A DNA stretch of 45,784 nucleotides, from NCBI GenBank assembly GCA_964505305.1, contig CAZDHE010000007.1, positions 1-45,784 of the forward strand, given 5' to 3'. This DNA is from JAXHLG01 sp964505305. GTDB lineage: Bacteria > Patescibacteriota > Minisyncoccia > Moranbacterales > DUUL01. Shown here piece after piece: positions 24,801-32,435 of this stretch. The notes under the pieces are model-generated. The model was not told the DNA's origin and made no database searches. It saw nothing but the letters and a program-made list of their open reading frames with translations. The position numbers were made by a program, and so were the translations under genes. The number at the start of each line of letters is the position of its first letter. Position 1 is the first letter of the stretch.

Positions 24801-26325
24801 CGTCAACAGAATCAAGTGTAACAGAAGCGCCCGTATTTAAAACAACATCAAGAGAAGACCCGGCGCTTAAAGATTCATCATAAACAGCGGAAATATTGAT
24901 ACTGCTTCCGGGGCCATATGCTCCATCTGCGCTTGTCGAATCAAAAGAAGAAATCACGGGCTCTGAAACATCAAATGTAATATTTGTTTTCTTTGTTTGT
25001 AAAGATTCGTTGCCAACCATATCAATACCATGAAACTCAATATCATAAACAGCTCCATCAACCAAAGAGATGGCTCCTTCATCACAATTAGAGGTGTCAA
25101 AATTATCATGTGCTCCGGCATTTAGATAAGAACCATTTAACGTACAATAGTGGGGAGAATTTGCATCGCTATTTCCTCCGACCCTACTGATTGAGATGGT
25201 GCCGCTACTTAAATCTTCGGAAAGATGGTAAGAAATATCTGAATCATTTGTAACAGAATTTATATCAGCAGAATCGCTTGGAGATAAATCTGAAAAAACG
25301 GGAGCGGTGGTATCCACACCAATGGAAGAATTATTATTTAAATTTTCAAAAGGCAAAGTGGTTCCGCTATAACAATAAGAGTTGGAATCACAAGCATTTT
25401 GAACACTAATAGAAGAAACAGTTAAATCGGAAACATTTTCTCCGGCACCCGTATCGCCTACAACATATTCGCCAACAAGCTTATCGTCAACAATGGAATC
25501 AAGCGTTAAGGAAACTCCAGTGTTTAAAACGACTTCCACATAAGAATCGTCATTTAAGTTTTCACTATAATTAGCCGTAACGTTTATCACATCTCCCGGT
25601 CCATAATCACCATCAGTAGTTGTTGAAGTAAAAGATTCCAAATGGGGCGCTCCCAAAGTAAATGTATTATCAATGTCATAGTTTGTATAGTTTCCATAAA
25701 CATCCTTTACCCTGGGAAGATAATGATACTCACTCCCCAAATCCAAACCCGCTATAGAAATATTATGGGAAGTACTTAAAGTATCTTCATCACCCACTAT
25801 TTTTCCATACGAATCACTCAAGCCATAAGCTACAAAGGGATAAGCCTGTATATTAGTTTGCCATTCAAAGGTTACAAAATCATCAGTCATCTGAGAGATG
25901 CCGACATTTTCAATGGTAGGCGACGAGGCAGTGGTAAACTCGTAGCCGCTTCCATCGTTATCATCAGAAGCTTCATCACCTTCATTTGTTGAGTTTACTC
26001 TAAAGAAATAAGTCGTGTCCGGATTAAGTCCATTAAGAGTAACACTGTGATCCTTAACACTTTCCGTAGCACTACCGGAAGTATCCCCATAAGACGTATC
26101 AAGCCCAAAATCAACCAAAGAATTGGAATCTATATCAGTAGTCCAGGTTATTTCGGCGCTAATTGAGGTTACATAAGAAGCTTCAATGTTTGAGATAACG
26201 GGCTGTTGAGCTTTCGCAACACCTCTACCAAAAAAGCAAATACTCAACACAAAGAAAAGACTTGCTAAAAAAAACCTTTTAATTTGTTTCTCTCTTATCA
26301 TTATTTTAAAAAAGTATTTATTCAA
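18898..26325 (-). CDS. Giant secreted surface protein with FN3 and Ig-like repeats
   Basis: 2475 aa. A signal peptide is clear (KRFFLASLFFVLSICFFGRGVAKAQQ); an internal Met at residue 9 may be the start. The N-terminus has two fibronectin-III-like domains (PVISNIEASYVTSISAEITWTTD, GLNPDTTYFFRV). The middle is a long row of Ig-like modules with refrains such as VDTTAPVFSDLSP and DIEDEAGNALIDFTP; five calcium-adhesin-like units carry TVxLDTGGSCTFSL and four are almost identical in DNA. The C-terminus has about five further FN3 units (EATIEWKTNEKADSYVEYG, SATVSWKTSQKCNGIVRYG). Very rich in Asp, Ser and Thr, low in Lys. No LPxTG or C-terminal membrane helix is seen. Likely an adhesin or S-layer-like fibre for host contact. 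Follows the ABC permease gene by 70 nt. Confidence 0.9.
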   Translation of the reverse strand: MNKYFFKIMIREKQIKRFFLASLFFVLSICFFGRGVAKAQQPVISNIEASYVTSISAEITWTTDIDSNSLVDFGLDTSYGDTSGSATESVKDHSVTLNGLNPDTTYFFRVNSTNEGDEASDDNDGSGYEFTTASSPTIENVGISQMTDDFVTFEWQTNIQAYPFVAYGLSDSYGKIVGDEDTLSTSHNISIAGLDLGSEYHYLPRVKDVYGNYTNYDIDNTFTLGAPHLESFTSTTTDGDYGPGDVINVTANYSENLNDDSYVEVVLNTGVSLTLDSIVDDKLVGEYVVGDTGAGENVSDLTVSSISVQNACDSNSYCYSGTTLPFENLNNNSSIGVDTTAPVFSDLSPSDSADINSVTNDSDISYHLSEDLSSGTISISRVGGNSDANSPHYCTLNGSYLNAGAHDNFDTSNCDEGAISLVDGAVYDIEFHGIDMVGNESLQTKKTNITFDVSEPVISSFDSTSADGAYGPGSSINISAVYDESLSAGSSLDVVLNTGASVTLDSVDDNTISGNYIVGETGSGEDSSDLEVSSIESQNTCDHANNCQTGTSLPGVNISDNSNIVVDTTAPLPPEEVLFLDDPVNISNEDNIGLRVSGEPESTIFYSIDDEDSATDAISGEATMESDGTTDIEGLDVSGLSDGNLTASVYLRDQVLNSGSTSDGFVVKDTANPIFDLQYYSDVDLTDSLGDNPKLKEGEYYIKITSNEPLQENPIINIDSEGTANDVVDTHTESLEGEDYKYVRIISHDDLAVGDVLEDISISATDINNNSTVDAEINNESSKAAYTDTIQPTVSGEVSPEIVGSNQFADVSLIFNEAMNQAVNPSVVIRKSDDSTSEVTGSFVSATEWSGSVEIYPDDADGETVLEVASAEDEAGNIMNNDNSVDTFIVDIYDPELTVNEGTETGPVKEDVINITSSDTGSGVAGQYYGFSPDDVCDDSDVVDNFFNSGEDFVISGDHTDYLCAKVEDEAGNEVYLNVGKLNTDNTEPSISEVDSNHSNGSFTVGETIDIIVNFSEEVTSNGDVTVDLDTGGSCTFSLSSELTGTCDYTVQSGENSPDLNVSSISGDIEDEAGNALIDFTPETNLADNKDIVIDTEAPSVDIISPLGGEKVDSSFVVEFSDNEFTHPQCSINDNEWISCVSNSTVMSDLTGWGDLPDGEFNLNLRDIDEAGNVGEDTESDLEKDTTAPTIDSVSSSVSDGSYKEGETIDIIVNFSEEVTSNGDVTVDLDTGGSCTFSLSSESTGTCDYTVQSGENSPDLNVSSISGDIEDEVGDALVDFTPASNLADNKDVEIDTIPPTIQSVNSDVSNGTYGEEDTIDIDIAFTEAVTSSGLATVTLNSGGSCTFSVFDSTNSSCNYTVEDGQNSEELDVISITGDLYDSAGNLMEDMSIPESNNLADNKDIKIDTTSEGDPFITELNSSHSNGIFGEGEVIDISVNFSEKVTSNGYVTVTLDTGGSCTFSLSSESTGTCDYTVQSGENSPDLNVSSISGDIEDEAGNALIDFTPETNLADNKDIVIDTEAPSAPSVEITDPITDDNKNSIDITGTGEADTTINYSIDDEDDKTETVTGTDSVDSSGNISLTGIDLSSLSGGVISAYINLTDEAGNVSEDTIVTATSTVERPTILSVNSDHSNGSFTAGETIDIIVNFSEEVTSNGDVTVDLDTGGSCTFSLSSELTGTCDYTVQSGENSPDLNVSSISGDIEDEAGNALIDFTPETNLADNKDIVIDTEAPNIDSFYSTNEDGIYSAGDEIEIIAVFDEDIKLDSSMTLILDTGATIVLDEVEENNKLSGVYIVGETGSGENTSDLKVESLSSHDVCDITGVCQDSFSLPPVNISDNSTIIVDTKAPVFHSINPKDGENINNVTNNSDISYSISEDLESGSIEFVRTAWEDDPDSPHICNLKDSFLKEGEHLGFNTENCQEGAVELASGAVYTLNFQGVDLNGNEAKKVSKTAITFGLDDKKPVISDVRVSNITSKEATIEWKTNEKADSYVEYGLTKNLGQTYGDKSLKKKHLVDLPPVLSLGSKYYYRVVSKDSSGNEAVSDIKSFKTKDASEIEEIEGGENVNINSVEVSDIESSSATVSWKTSQKCNGIVRYGLDDSYGNSAAEDATIENYSNFNLNHEVSLVGLLSNATYNYRVISYDIYGNIYFSENKKFSTSSMASVSGVSVDNIELDSATITWETASPTSSEIEYGVTEKYGETVVEETSTNYHKIELTDLEAGQTYHFRVKGEDDDEVVASDDYVFATYPEPELDSYEITDVDDKKAIINCKTNIPTETVIEYRNINNPEDRGSKGTSEISDLHEIDILGLEQGSEYEVKVKGVDINKNKFESEVFRFTTEEDTEPPEISDIKIEASLTSQKSDSVQAIIFWKTNEPSSSQVLFDVGVDKNEEDFSEKSEKDMNYTTNHLVVLTNLKPGVVYKVKVVSADENENKRESEIYTILTPQKEKSVIQMIISNFEETFGWLNRLKGE
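21120..23345 (-). repeat. Near-identical 200-300-bp repeats inside the giant gene
   Basis: Four blocks (about 21125-21420, 21754-21960, 22440-22710 and 23029-23340) share long stretches that are identical or differ at a few bases, including GCGCCTCCGTATCGATAACG and CTCCGGATTGGACGGTGTAG. A fifth related unit near 22120-22400 is diverged. Identity at DNA level, well beyond what protein selection requires, points to recent duplication or gene conversion and permits copy-number change by recombination or slippage. Confidence 0.9.
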
Positions 26326-26395
26326 AATAATTTTGCATTAAATTAATCAATTTTAATATTTTCTGCAATAAATAAACTCCACCCTCTTAAATGCC

Positions 26396-27613
26396 TTATT
26401 TATACCTTAATGCCATAAGAGGATTTAATTTAGCAGCTCTTTCAGAGGGATAAACGCCTGTTATTAAACCTATTAAAGTCGAAAAGAATAAAACAAATAA
26501 AACAAACCATAATGGAGTTTGAAATATATCTATTGGCTCCCCACCAAGCTTACTAGCTAAAACATTAAACCCGAAATTAATTAACTTAGTACCCGCTAAA
26601 CCAATCAAAATTCCTACAACACCACCCAAAAATCCGATAAGAACGGATTCCAGCAAAAAAAGGAAGCGGATATCCCTGTTAGAAGCCCCGATAGCCTTCA
26701 TTATTCCTATTTCATTAGTCCTTTCCAAAAGAGCAATTGTCATAGTATTAAACATTCCTATCGCAGAAACAATTAAAGCCACTATTCCAAAAAGAGCTAA
26801 AACAATTTGGAGTGCTTTAAATATTTTGTTAGCCTGATCAACCGTATCAGAAATAGCCATAACAGATAAGCCCTTTTCCACGAGACTGTTCCTTACATTT
26901 TCAAGATCCTCTTGTTTGTCTACTCTAACTTTTATTCCGTCATAAGAATTAAAATTAACTCCGCTAATCCATTCGGATGGAATATATCCTAAACTGCTCG
27001 AGCTATCTTCTAAAATTCCGGAAATTTTAAACTTTTTTTCAAGAGAAACACTTTTATTGCCCTTGAATTCAGCCATCCCCTCCTCTTGCCCCCCTCCAGA
27101 AGAAGGAACAATCAAATCTACTTGAAGCTCTCGTTCAAAAGCCTCCTCTTCCTTTATTCCCAATGAAGTTAATGCCCCCCTTGAGAGAATTAGTTTATTG
27201 TCATCATTATTTTCAAATCTTTTTCCTTTTACAAGCTCAACTCCCCCAAGTCTAAAATAAATACTATTTACTGCCGACAAGGTAATTCTTGTAGAATACT
27301 CTTCTCCTCTGCAATGAGCATCTATAGATTTTAAAGGACTTACTTCGGCAACGTTGGGTAAATTTTTTATTTCATCAATCAAGTTATCATCTATTTTAAG
27401 AATTGAAGGATCGTTTGTGCTAGCATCCAATGTCAAAAGAGCATCCAAATTAGCGATCTTATCTAAAAGAATACTTTGTAATCCATAACCCAAAGAAACT
27501 AAAAACAAAATAGCACCTATGCCTACGCTTATTCCTAAAATAGTCAACGAGGTTCTTAACTTTCTTGTTCTAAAAGTTCGGGTAGCTAATTTAATGTTGT
27601 CTAAAATATACAT
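26396..27613 (-). CDS. MacB/FtsX-type ABC transporter permease
   Basis: 405 aa with the MacB/LolC topology: an N-terminal helix (TSLTILGISVGIGAILFLVSLGYGL), a large extracytoplasmic domain (residues about 45-260), then three helices including VLALFGIVALIVSAIGMFNTMTIALLERTNEIGIMKAIGASNRDI and a C-terminal YPSERAAKLNPLMALRYK typical of FtsX-family permeases. Such pumps use ATP as mechanotransmission to act on periplasmic or surface substrates rather than classic import. It lies between the ATPase gene (187 nt upstream, a gap holding a MITE-like copy) and the giant surface protein gene (70 nt downstream), suggesting a role in export or handling of that protein. Confidence 0.93.
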   Translation of the reverse strand: MYILDNIKLATRTFRTRKLRTSLTILGISVGIGAILFLVSLGYGLQSILLDKIANLDALLTLDASTNDPSILKIDDNLIDEIKNLPNVAEVSPLKSIDAHCRGEEYSTRITLSAVNSIYFRLGGVELVKGKRFENNDDNKLILSRGALTSLGIKEEEAFERELQVDLIVPSSGGGQEEGMAEFKGNKSVSLEKKFKISGILEDSSSSLGYIPSEWISGVNFNSYDGIKVRVDKQEDLENVRNSLVEKGLSVMAISDTVDQANKIFKALQIVLALFGIVALIVSAIGMFNTMTIALLERTNEIGIMKAIGASNRDIRFLFLLESVLIGFLGGVVGILIGLAGTKLINFGFNVLASKLGGEPIDIFQTPLWFVLFVLFFSTLIGLITGVYPSERAAKLNPLMALRYK

Positions 27614-27643
27614 TCCAGTTTTTTGATAAAAATTTATCTTGTA

Positions 27644-27785
27644 TAACTAATGTTGCATGCATATATTCATTATAGCTTAATATGATGTTTTTTTCCACTC
27701 ACGATAGTAAACTAAATCTAAATATCTACATCCGCAGAAATTCAACTTCGAGATTTTCAAAAAGCACAACTACTTTTCCAAAGAG
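27644..27785. mobile_element. MITE-like element, copy B, degraded
   Basis: The left end TAACTAATGTTGCATGCATATA and following TTCATTATAGCTTAATATGA resemble copies A, C and D, and an internal CATCCGCAGAAATTCAACTTC matches the internal hairpin arm. No clear right terminal repeat is left. It lies in the gap between the ATPase and permease genes. Confidence 0.5.
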
Positions 27786-27799
27786 CGCTTTCGAAAAAT

Positions 27800-29185
27800 T
27801 TATTTTCCATATTTTAAAAGCATAATGAGCTCCATCTTTCTCGCTAATTTTTTAGCCGGAGATTTTCTAAAACCTACGCCTCCTCTTTTAAAACTTCTAT
27901 CTAAATATTCTTCAAACTCTTTCTTGTTTATTTTGCCCGTAATTCTATATTCAATTCCTTTGTTAAGAGCATCTACTTGTTCTAAACTTAAGTCTCCATC
28001 ATAATCATCCAGTATAGACATTCGTATCTGACTAATGGTTTTACTGACAGGCTCTTCTTCTCCTTTATCCAAAAAATTTTGAAATTGTCTAACGTAATCC
28101 GATTTTTCAACCACTTCCTCAATTATTTCTGAAAACTTTTCAGCGGTTTGTTTATTCAAACCCATTCCTCTATCCTTTACAGGTCTATCTAAAATTTCAC
28201 AAAATTCTTTTTTCTTAACTCTCCCAATCAATCTATCAGTGATAATTTTTTCAAACTTTTTCATTTCTTTAGACTCAAAGCGATTAAGCAAATAATTAGC
28301 TAAAATTTTTGCTTTAAAGGGAGCCATCATAACATGAAGCTGCATAGAAGACAGATCCGGATAAGCTTGCAAAAGAAGATCAATCTCTGATCTTTGCTTT
28401 TCTCCTTTTGGCAGCATAGAATCACCGTCTTTCTTAGAAGGTCTTCTTTTTTCATTTTTTTCAATTTTTACTATCAAACCATCTTTAACATAGAAAACCC
28501 TGTCAGCATAAAAAAGATGCTCGGGATTATGAGTTACCGAGATGATAGTCTTATTCTCTTCATTATTAAGAGCCTCAATAATACTTAAAACATTTTTGGC
28601 CGAAACACTGTCTAAATTTCCAACTGCCTCATCAGCCAGGATTATCGGGGGATCATTAATCAATGCCCGGGCTATACTAACCCTTTGTTGTTGTCCCCCT
28701 GAAAGCTCTTGCGGCAATCTTGACTCAAATTTATCCATTCCCAACCTATTTAACAATTGCATTCCAAGTTTTTTTCTCGTTCTGGGTTTTTTTCTGTCAA
28801 AAATCTGCGGGAGAGTAACATTTTCCAAAACACTTAAAGTTGAAATTAAATTATAACTTTGAAATATCATTCCAATTGTATTACGGTGAAAATTGGCCAA
28901 TTGCTTTGTTGAAAAACTAATAGGATCTTGATCATCAACTAAAACTTTCCCGTCAGAAGGAACCTCCAACCCAGCAATAACATTAAGTATGGTAGATTTG
29001 CCACAACCCGATGGTCCGAAAAAGATTACGTATTCGTTTTCATAAATATCAAAACTAACCCCCCTTATTGCCTGGGCTTCGTTAACCTTACCGGGATTAT
29101 ATATAACTTTTAAATTTTCCACCTTAACAATTTTTTTTTGCCCAGTTCCCGTTTTGTATTTTTTTTCTTCAATATTTTTTTTCAT
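27800..29185 (-). CDS. ABC transporter ATP-binding protein with duplicated C-terminal module
   Basis: 461 aa. Residues 15-235 are a LolD/MacB-class ATPase: Walker A GPSGCGKST, Q-loop MIFQSYNLI, signature ELSGGQQQRVSIARAL, Walker B PIILADEAVGNLD and switch His in ISVTHNPEH. Ordinary members stop near residue 235. This one carries about 200 more residues with two copies of a helical module: ITDRLIGRVKKKEFCEILDRPVKDRGMGL and IEYRITGKINKKEFEEYLDRSFKRGGVGF, sharing K-K-EF-x-x-x-LDR-x-x-K-x-x-G-x-GF/L and a following Lys-rich helix. I do not recognise this module. Partner of the permease gene just downstream; both act at the inner face of the membrane. Confidence 0.93.
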   Translation of the reverse strand: MKKNIEEKKYKTGTGQKKIVKVENLKVIYNPGKVNEAQAIRGVSFDIYENEYVIFFGPSGCGKSTILNVIAGLEVPSDGKVLVDDQDPISFSTKQLANFHRNTIGMIFQSYNLISTLSVLENVTLPQIFDRKKPRTRKKLGMQLLNRLGMDKFESRLPQELSGGQQQRVSIARALINDPPIILADEAVGNLDSVSAKNVLSIIEALNNEENKTIISVTHNPEHLFYADRVFYVKDGLIVKIEKNEKRRPSKKDGDSMLPKGEKQRSEIDLLLQAYPDLSSMQLHVMMAPFKAKILANYLLNRFESKEMKKFEKIITDRLIGRVKKKEFCEILDRPVKDRGMGLNKQTAEKFSEIIEEVVEKSDYVRQFQNFLDKGEEEPVSKTISQIRMSILDDYDGDLSLEQVDALNKGIEYRITGKINKKEFEEYLDRSFKRGGVGFRKSPAKKLARKMELIMLLKYGK

Positions 29186-29541
29186 CTTTTACTTAAAGAG
29201 ATTTTAAGCACACTTCTCAACAGGTAAAAACTACTATTTAATTTAACAAATAAATGAATAAAAGTAAACACCCCATCTTAGCTCATAAAACTTGTAGGAA
29301 CTGCTCGACTTATAATCCCTTTCCTTTTTGATTATTTAGGGATAAATTTGGTGTATTAATTTTTAATAAAAAAGACTTACTAAAAAATACTCGCTTCTTT
29401 TCTTGTAATTAGGATTTTCCCAAGGCTAAGCCTTAATTAAAAAACTATCCTAAGGAGAAAATCTTGGAAGCCGGTGAGGTGTGTTTTCTGATGTAGTGGG
29501 AAAGAGGTTTAAGGATAGATTAAGAATTTCCTATCAATACC
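29186..29541. other. Non-coding region upstream of the ABC cluster
   Basis: AT-rich, no coding frame. As the region ahead of the ABC ATPase start it should contain the cluster promoter, but no clear minus-strand -35/-10 pair was found. A short inverted motif AAGGCTAAGCCTT is present at about 29421-29433. The duplicated GNAT-linked block begins at about 29542. Confidence 0.4.
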
Positions 29542-29667
29542 TAATTTTTCAGATAAATTTTCCAAACAATTTTTACCCCGAGCACTCGGGATAGCCCCAG
29601 TTAAGGAAAAAAATGAGGAATTTAACAAAAAGATGGAGCTGCATACGGTGTTTGGAAGCAGTCTCTT
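29542..29667. repeat. Second copy of the GNAT-downstream block
   Basis: Matches 16891-17027 (see there), in the same orientation relative to the GNAT gene. Together with the GNAT copies this makes two direct repeats of about 660 bp enclosing roughly 12 kb. Confidence 0.7.
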
Positions 29668-30198
29668 TTAGCTCTTAATTTTAGCCAATAAATAAGCATC
29701 GATAAACTCCTCTCCTTTTTTAGCCTCTTTTCTCAATAAGCCCTCCTCGATAAAACCATTCTTTTCCAAAACTCTTTTAGAGGCGGGATTAAAAACAAAC
29801 ACTTTAGCCGCCACCCTTTGAAGATTCAACTCCTTGAAAGCAAAATCAGCAATCCTGGTGACCGCTTCCGACATTATACCCTTGCCCCAATATTTCCTGG
29901 CCAATCAGTATCCCAATTCAGCCTTATGCTCCCACTCAATGTTCTCCAGTCCGATAGAACCCGCAACCTCATTATCTATTTCAATCATAAAATTTAATTT
30001 TTCCGGTCTTTTTTTGTTCCAAGTGGGAATTGCTGTTTTTAACCAGGCGTCAGCATCTTTTATATCGTAAGGATAAGGCAGGGTTGAAAGATTTTTGCTT
30101 ACTTTGCTATCATTCAAATATTTCGCCAAGAAAGAGGCATCCTCCGCTCGAGGCGACCTCAAGACAAAACCATTCGCTTCAATAGTTTTTTGCTTCAT
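29668..30198 (-). pseudogene. GNAT acetyltransferase, interrupted by in-frame TGA
   Basis: The two halves are in the same frame and together equal the intact copy at 17028: N-part MKQKTIEANGFVLRSPRAEDASFLAKYLND to HKAELGY, then TGA at 29907-29905, then LARKYWGKGIMSEAVTRIADF to YLLAKIKS. The intact copy has TGG (Trp) at exactly this position (ELGYWLSRKYWGK), so one G-to-A change explains the stop. The rest of the frame shows no other damage, so the mutation is recent, a sequencing error, or the codon is occasionally read through. UGA is used as a normal stop elsewhere in the window (for example the receiver gene), so recoding is not supported. Confidence 0.82.
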
Positions 30199-30261
30199 TT
30201 TTAAAGATTAATATTTAAAAATTTTCCTGATTATTTGAACAAGTCAAAAAACCCTTTTAAA

Positions 30262-31974
30262 TTAAAGCTTGCCTCGTCTGATAATAATGGATATAACCAA
30301 CCCTAAGCCGAGGAAAGCCGCCGCTAAAAAGCCTATCAAGCCCAGAATTGGATAACCAAAAACAAAAGGGCCTTTATCCAGAGTCATTATAAAAGAAGAC
30401 CCTACTATTAAAGCGGCTGTAATCAAACCAAAAGCAATTCTGTTACTAGCTCTGTCTATCACCAAGGTCAAATCCTCTAAATTCTGGTGCTTAAAACCAA
30501 TGCTTAGCTTGCCTTCTCTGAGACCCTTGGAAAGAAAATATATTTCTTGAGGAGTTTTTTCAAAAAAATCCAGAGCTTCTCTTCCAAGAGAACTTCCTTT
30601 CTTCAAAATTTCTTTCAATGAATACCTCTTCTTGACCAACTCTTTGGCATATGGCTCAGTAAAAGAAACCATATTAAACCCGGGGTCAAGCTGGCGGCAG
30701 ATCCCTTCTATGTTGATAATTGCTTTAGTTAACAAAGCAAAGCTGGTCGGCGCTTTAATATCATACTTAACCATAATTTCAATCATCTCCTCCAAAAGCC
30801 TCCCCAAGTGAATTTTCCTGGATTCCATTCCATAATATTTATCCAAAAAGCCCCTCAGTTCCTGACGAAGGGATGGTGGCTCTTCCAAGGGATTCATTAT
30901 CTCCATATCTTTCCAGATGCGAATAATTCTGCCCGTATCTTTTTTACTAACCGCAACCAATAAATCCGCCAAATAATTTTTAGTTTGATCTTCTAAGTGT
31001 CCCACAATTCCAAAATCAAGAAAGGTTACAGCGTTCCCCTCTAACACAAAAATATTCCCCGGATGAGGGTCTCCATGGAAATAGCCGTCCTGGAAGACTT
31101 GTTTAAGAAAAGAATTGATAATCCTTGAGGCTATTAATTTTTTATCGTATTTTTGTTCCTTGTCTTGAATAGCTTTATTAACCCTTTCCCCCCTTACAAG
31201 CTCCATGGTTAAAACTTTTCCCGTAGTAAAATTCCAAAATACCTTAGGTATAAAGATAAACTTAACGGAAGCCAAATTTTTATAAAAACCCTCAATATTG
31301 CGAGCTTCTCTATAAAAGTCCAGTTCTTGCCGAATAATTTGAGAAAATTCTTTTACCAACTCGGTCGGCTGATAAATTCGACTTTGACTAAACCTTTTTT
31401 CCGCAAACTGAGCCAGGCGGTTTAAGATGGAAATATCGGTTTCTATGGTAGCTTGAATATCTGGGCGTTGAATCTTAACCGCCACCTCGACGCCGTTTTT
31501 TAATTTTGCTTTATGAACCTGGCTCAAAGAAGCAGCCGCTATTGGTTTTTTATCAAATTCGACAAAAACCTCTTCAATATCCCTGCCAAATTCTTTTTTC
31601 ATCTGCTCTCTAACTTTATCAAAAGAAAAAGGCGGGACATTATCCTGAAGTTTAGTCAACTCATCTGTATAAGCCGAAGGCAACAAGTCCGGTCGAGTGC
31701 TTAAAATTTGCCCGAGTTTAATAAAGGTAGGGCCCAGCTCTTCAAAAGCCGTTTTTAATCTCTCCGGTCCGCTCATTTGAATTTTTCGACCCGTTTTCTC
31801 TTGATCTTTAAGACTTTTCTCGCTAACTCCAAAATCCTTCTGAATAAACCTAAGATTAAAAACATAGCCAAAACCAAACTTGGCAAAAACCAAAACAATT
31901 TCTTTGGCCCTTTTAAGGCCTCTATATTTTTTATTAAAACCAAACATAGCCCATTTACAATACTTAAACTCCAT
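30262..31974 (-). CDS. UbiB/ABC1 (ADCK) family atypical kinase
   Basis: 570 aa. Protein-kinase-like ATPase of the UbiB/AarF/ADCK family. Family marks: the KxGQ motif in GPTFIKLGQILSTRPDLLP, the Ala-rich loop in IAAASLSQVHKAKLKNGVEVAVKIQRP, catalytic loop DGYFHGDPHPGNIFV, metal-binding FLDFGIVGHL, and two hydrophobic helices at the C-terminus (AFGLITAALIVGSSFIM, YPILGLIGFLAAAFLGLGLVISIII) that anchor it in the membrane. In other bacteria UbiB supports ubiquinone synthesis; no quinone genes are visible here and such reduced genomes usually lack them, so the role is probably lipid- or membrane-related. The phasin-like gene just upstream is a recurring neighbour. Confidence 0.95.
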   Translation of the reverse strand: MEFKYCKWAMFGFNKKYRGLKRAKEIVLVFAKFGFGYVFNLRFIQKDFGVSEKSLKDQEKTGRKIQMSGPERLKTAFEELGPTFIKLGQILSTRPDLLPSAYTDELTKLQDNVPPFSFDKVREQMKKEFGRDIEEVFVEFDKKPIAAASLSQVHKAKLKNGVEVAVKIQRPDIQATIETDISILNRLAQFAEKRFSQSRIYQPTELVKEFSQIIRQELDFYREARNIEGFYKNLASVKFIFIPKVFWNFTTGKVLTMELVRGERVNKAIQDKEQKYDKKLIASRIINSFLKQVFQDGYFHGDPHPGNIFVLEGNAVTFLDFGIVGHLEDQTKNYLADLLVAVSKKDTGRIIRIWKDMEIMNPLEEPPSLRQELRGFLDKYYGMESRKIHLGRLLEEMIEIMVKYDIKAPTSFALLTKAIINIEGICRQLDPGFNMVSFTEPYAKELVKKRYSLKEILKKGSSLGREALDFFEKTPQEIYFLSKGLREGKLSIGFKHQNLEDLTLVIDRASNRIAFGLITAALIVGSSFIMTLDKGPFVFGYPILGLIGFLAAAFLGLGLVISIIIRRGKL

Positions 31975-32033
31975 TTTTCAAAACCTTAACAGAAGGAGCG
32001 CTTCGAAAATCCAGCTCCTAAAATTAACAACTC

Positions 32034-32360
32034 TCATTTTTCTGCAGAAGAATCTTCTCCCGCTTTATCTTCCAATTTGCCTTCCAGCGCTTTAACTTTC
32101 TGCTCTAGCTCCTCAAACTCCTCTCTGGTCGGAAGGTTCATCTTCTTCAGAGCCTTAGAGTAAGCCTTCTCATAATCCTCTTCCAAATCATCCCTTTTCT
32201 CCTCGACCCTTTTTACCAAGTCAACCGCCAGTTTCTCCGCCTCTTTTTGAGAAATGCCATGCTTTTGGGCAATCTCTTTGGCTGTTTCTTCAAGCTTCTT
32301 TTTGCTTAAAGAAACTAACCCCAAACCCGTTAAAAGCGTTTTCTTAAAACCACTGCTCAT
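32034..32360 (-). CDS. Phasin-like coiled-coil protein
   Basis: 108 aa: a short hydrophobic N-terminus (SSGFKKTLLTGLGLVSLSKKKLEETAKEIAQKHG) and a long amphipathic helix/coiled coil (SQKEAEKLAVDLVKRVEEKRDDLEED... REEFEELEQKVKALEGKLED) with an acidic tail. The layout (GLGLVSLSKKKLEE, AEKLAVDLVKR) resembles the PHA granule-associated/phasin-like family that often sits beside UbiB kinases. No PHA genes are present. It is 59 nt upstream of the UbiB gene on the same strand, so co-transcription is likely; the pair may work at the membrane. Confidence 0.75.
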   Translation of the reverse strand: MSSGFKKTLLTGLGLVSLSKKKLEETAKEIAQKHGISQKEAEKLAVDLVKRVEEKRDDLEEDYEKAYSKALKKMNLPTREEFEELEQKVKALEGKLEDKAGEDSSAEK

Positions 32361-32435
32361 AATTTTTTCTTAATTGTTATAAAAAATAAAACTCATCCTA
32401 CTTTTACTACAAAAATAAATATTTTGTATTTTCAT

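Noticed and set aside
29668..30198. UGA recoded as Trp or Gly
   Set aside because: TGG encodes Trp throughout the window and at least the receiver gene ends in TGA with nothing gene-like beyond; a single mutation is simpler.
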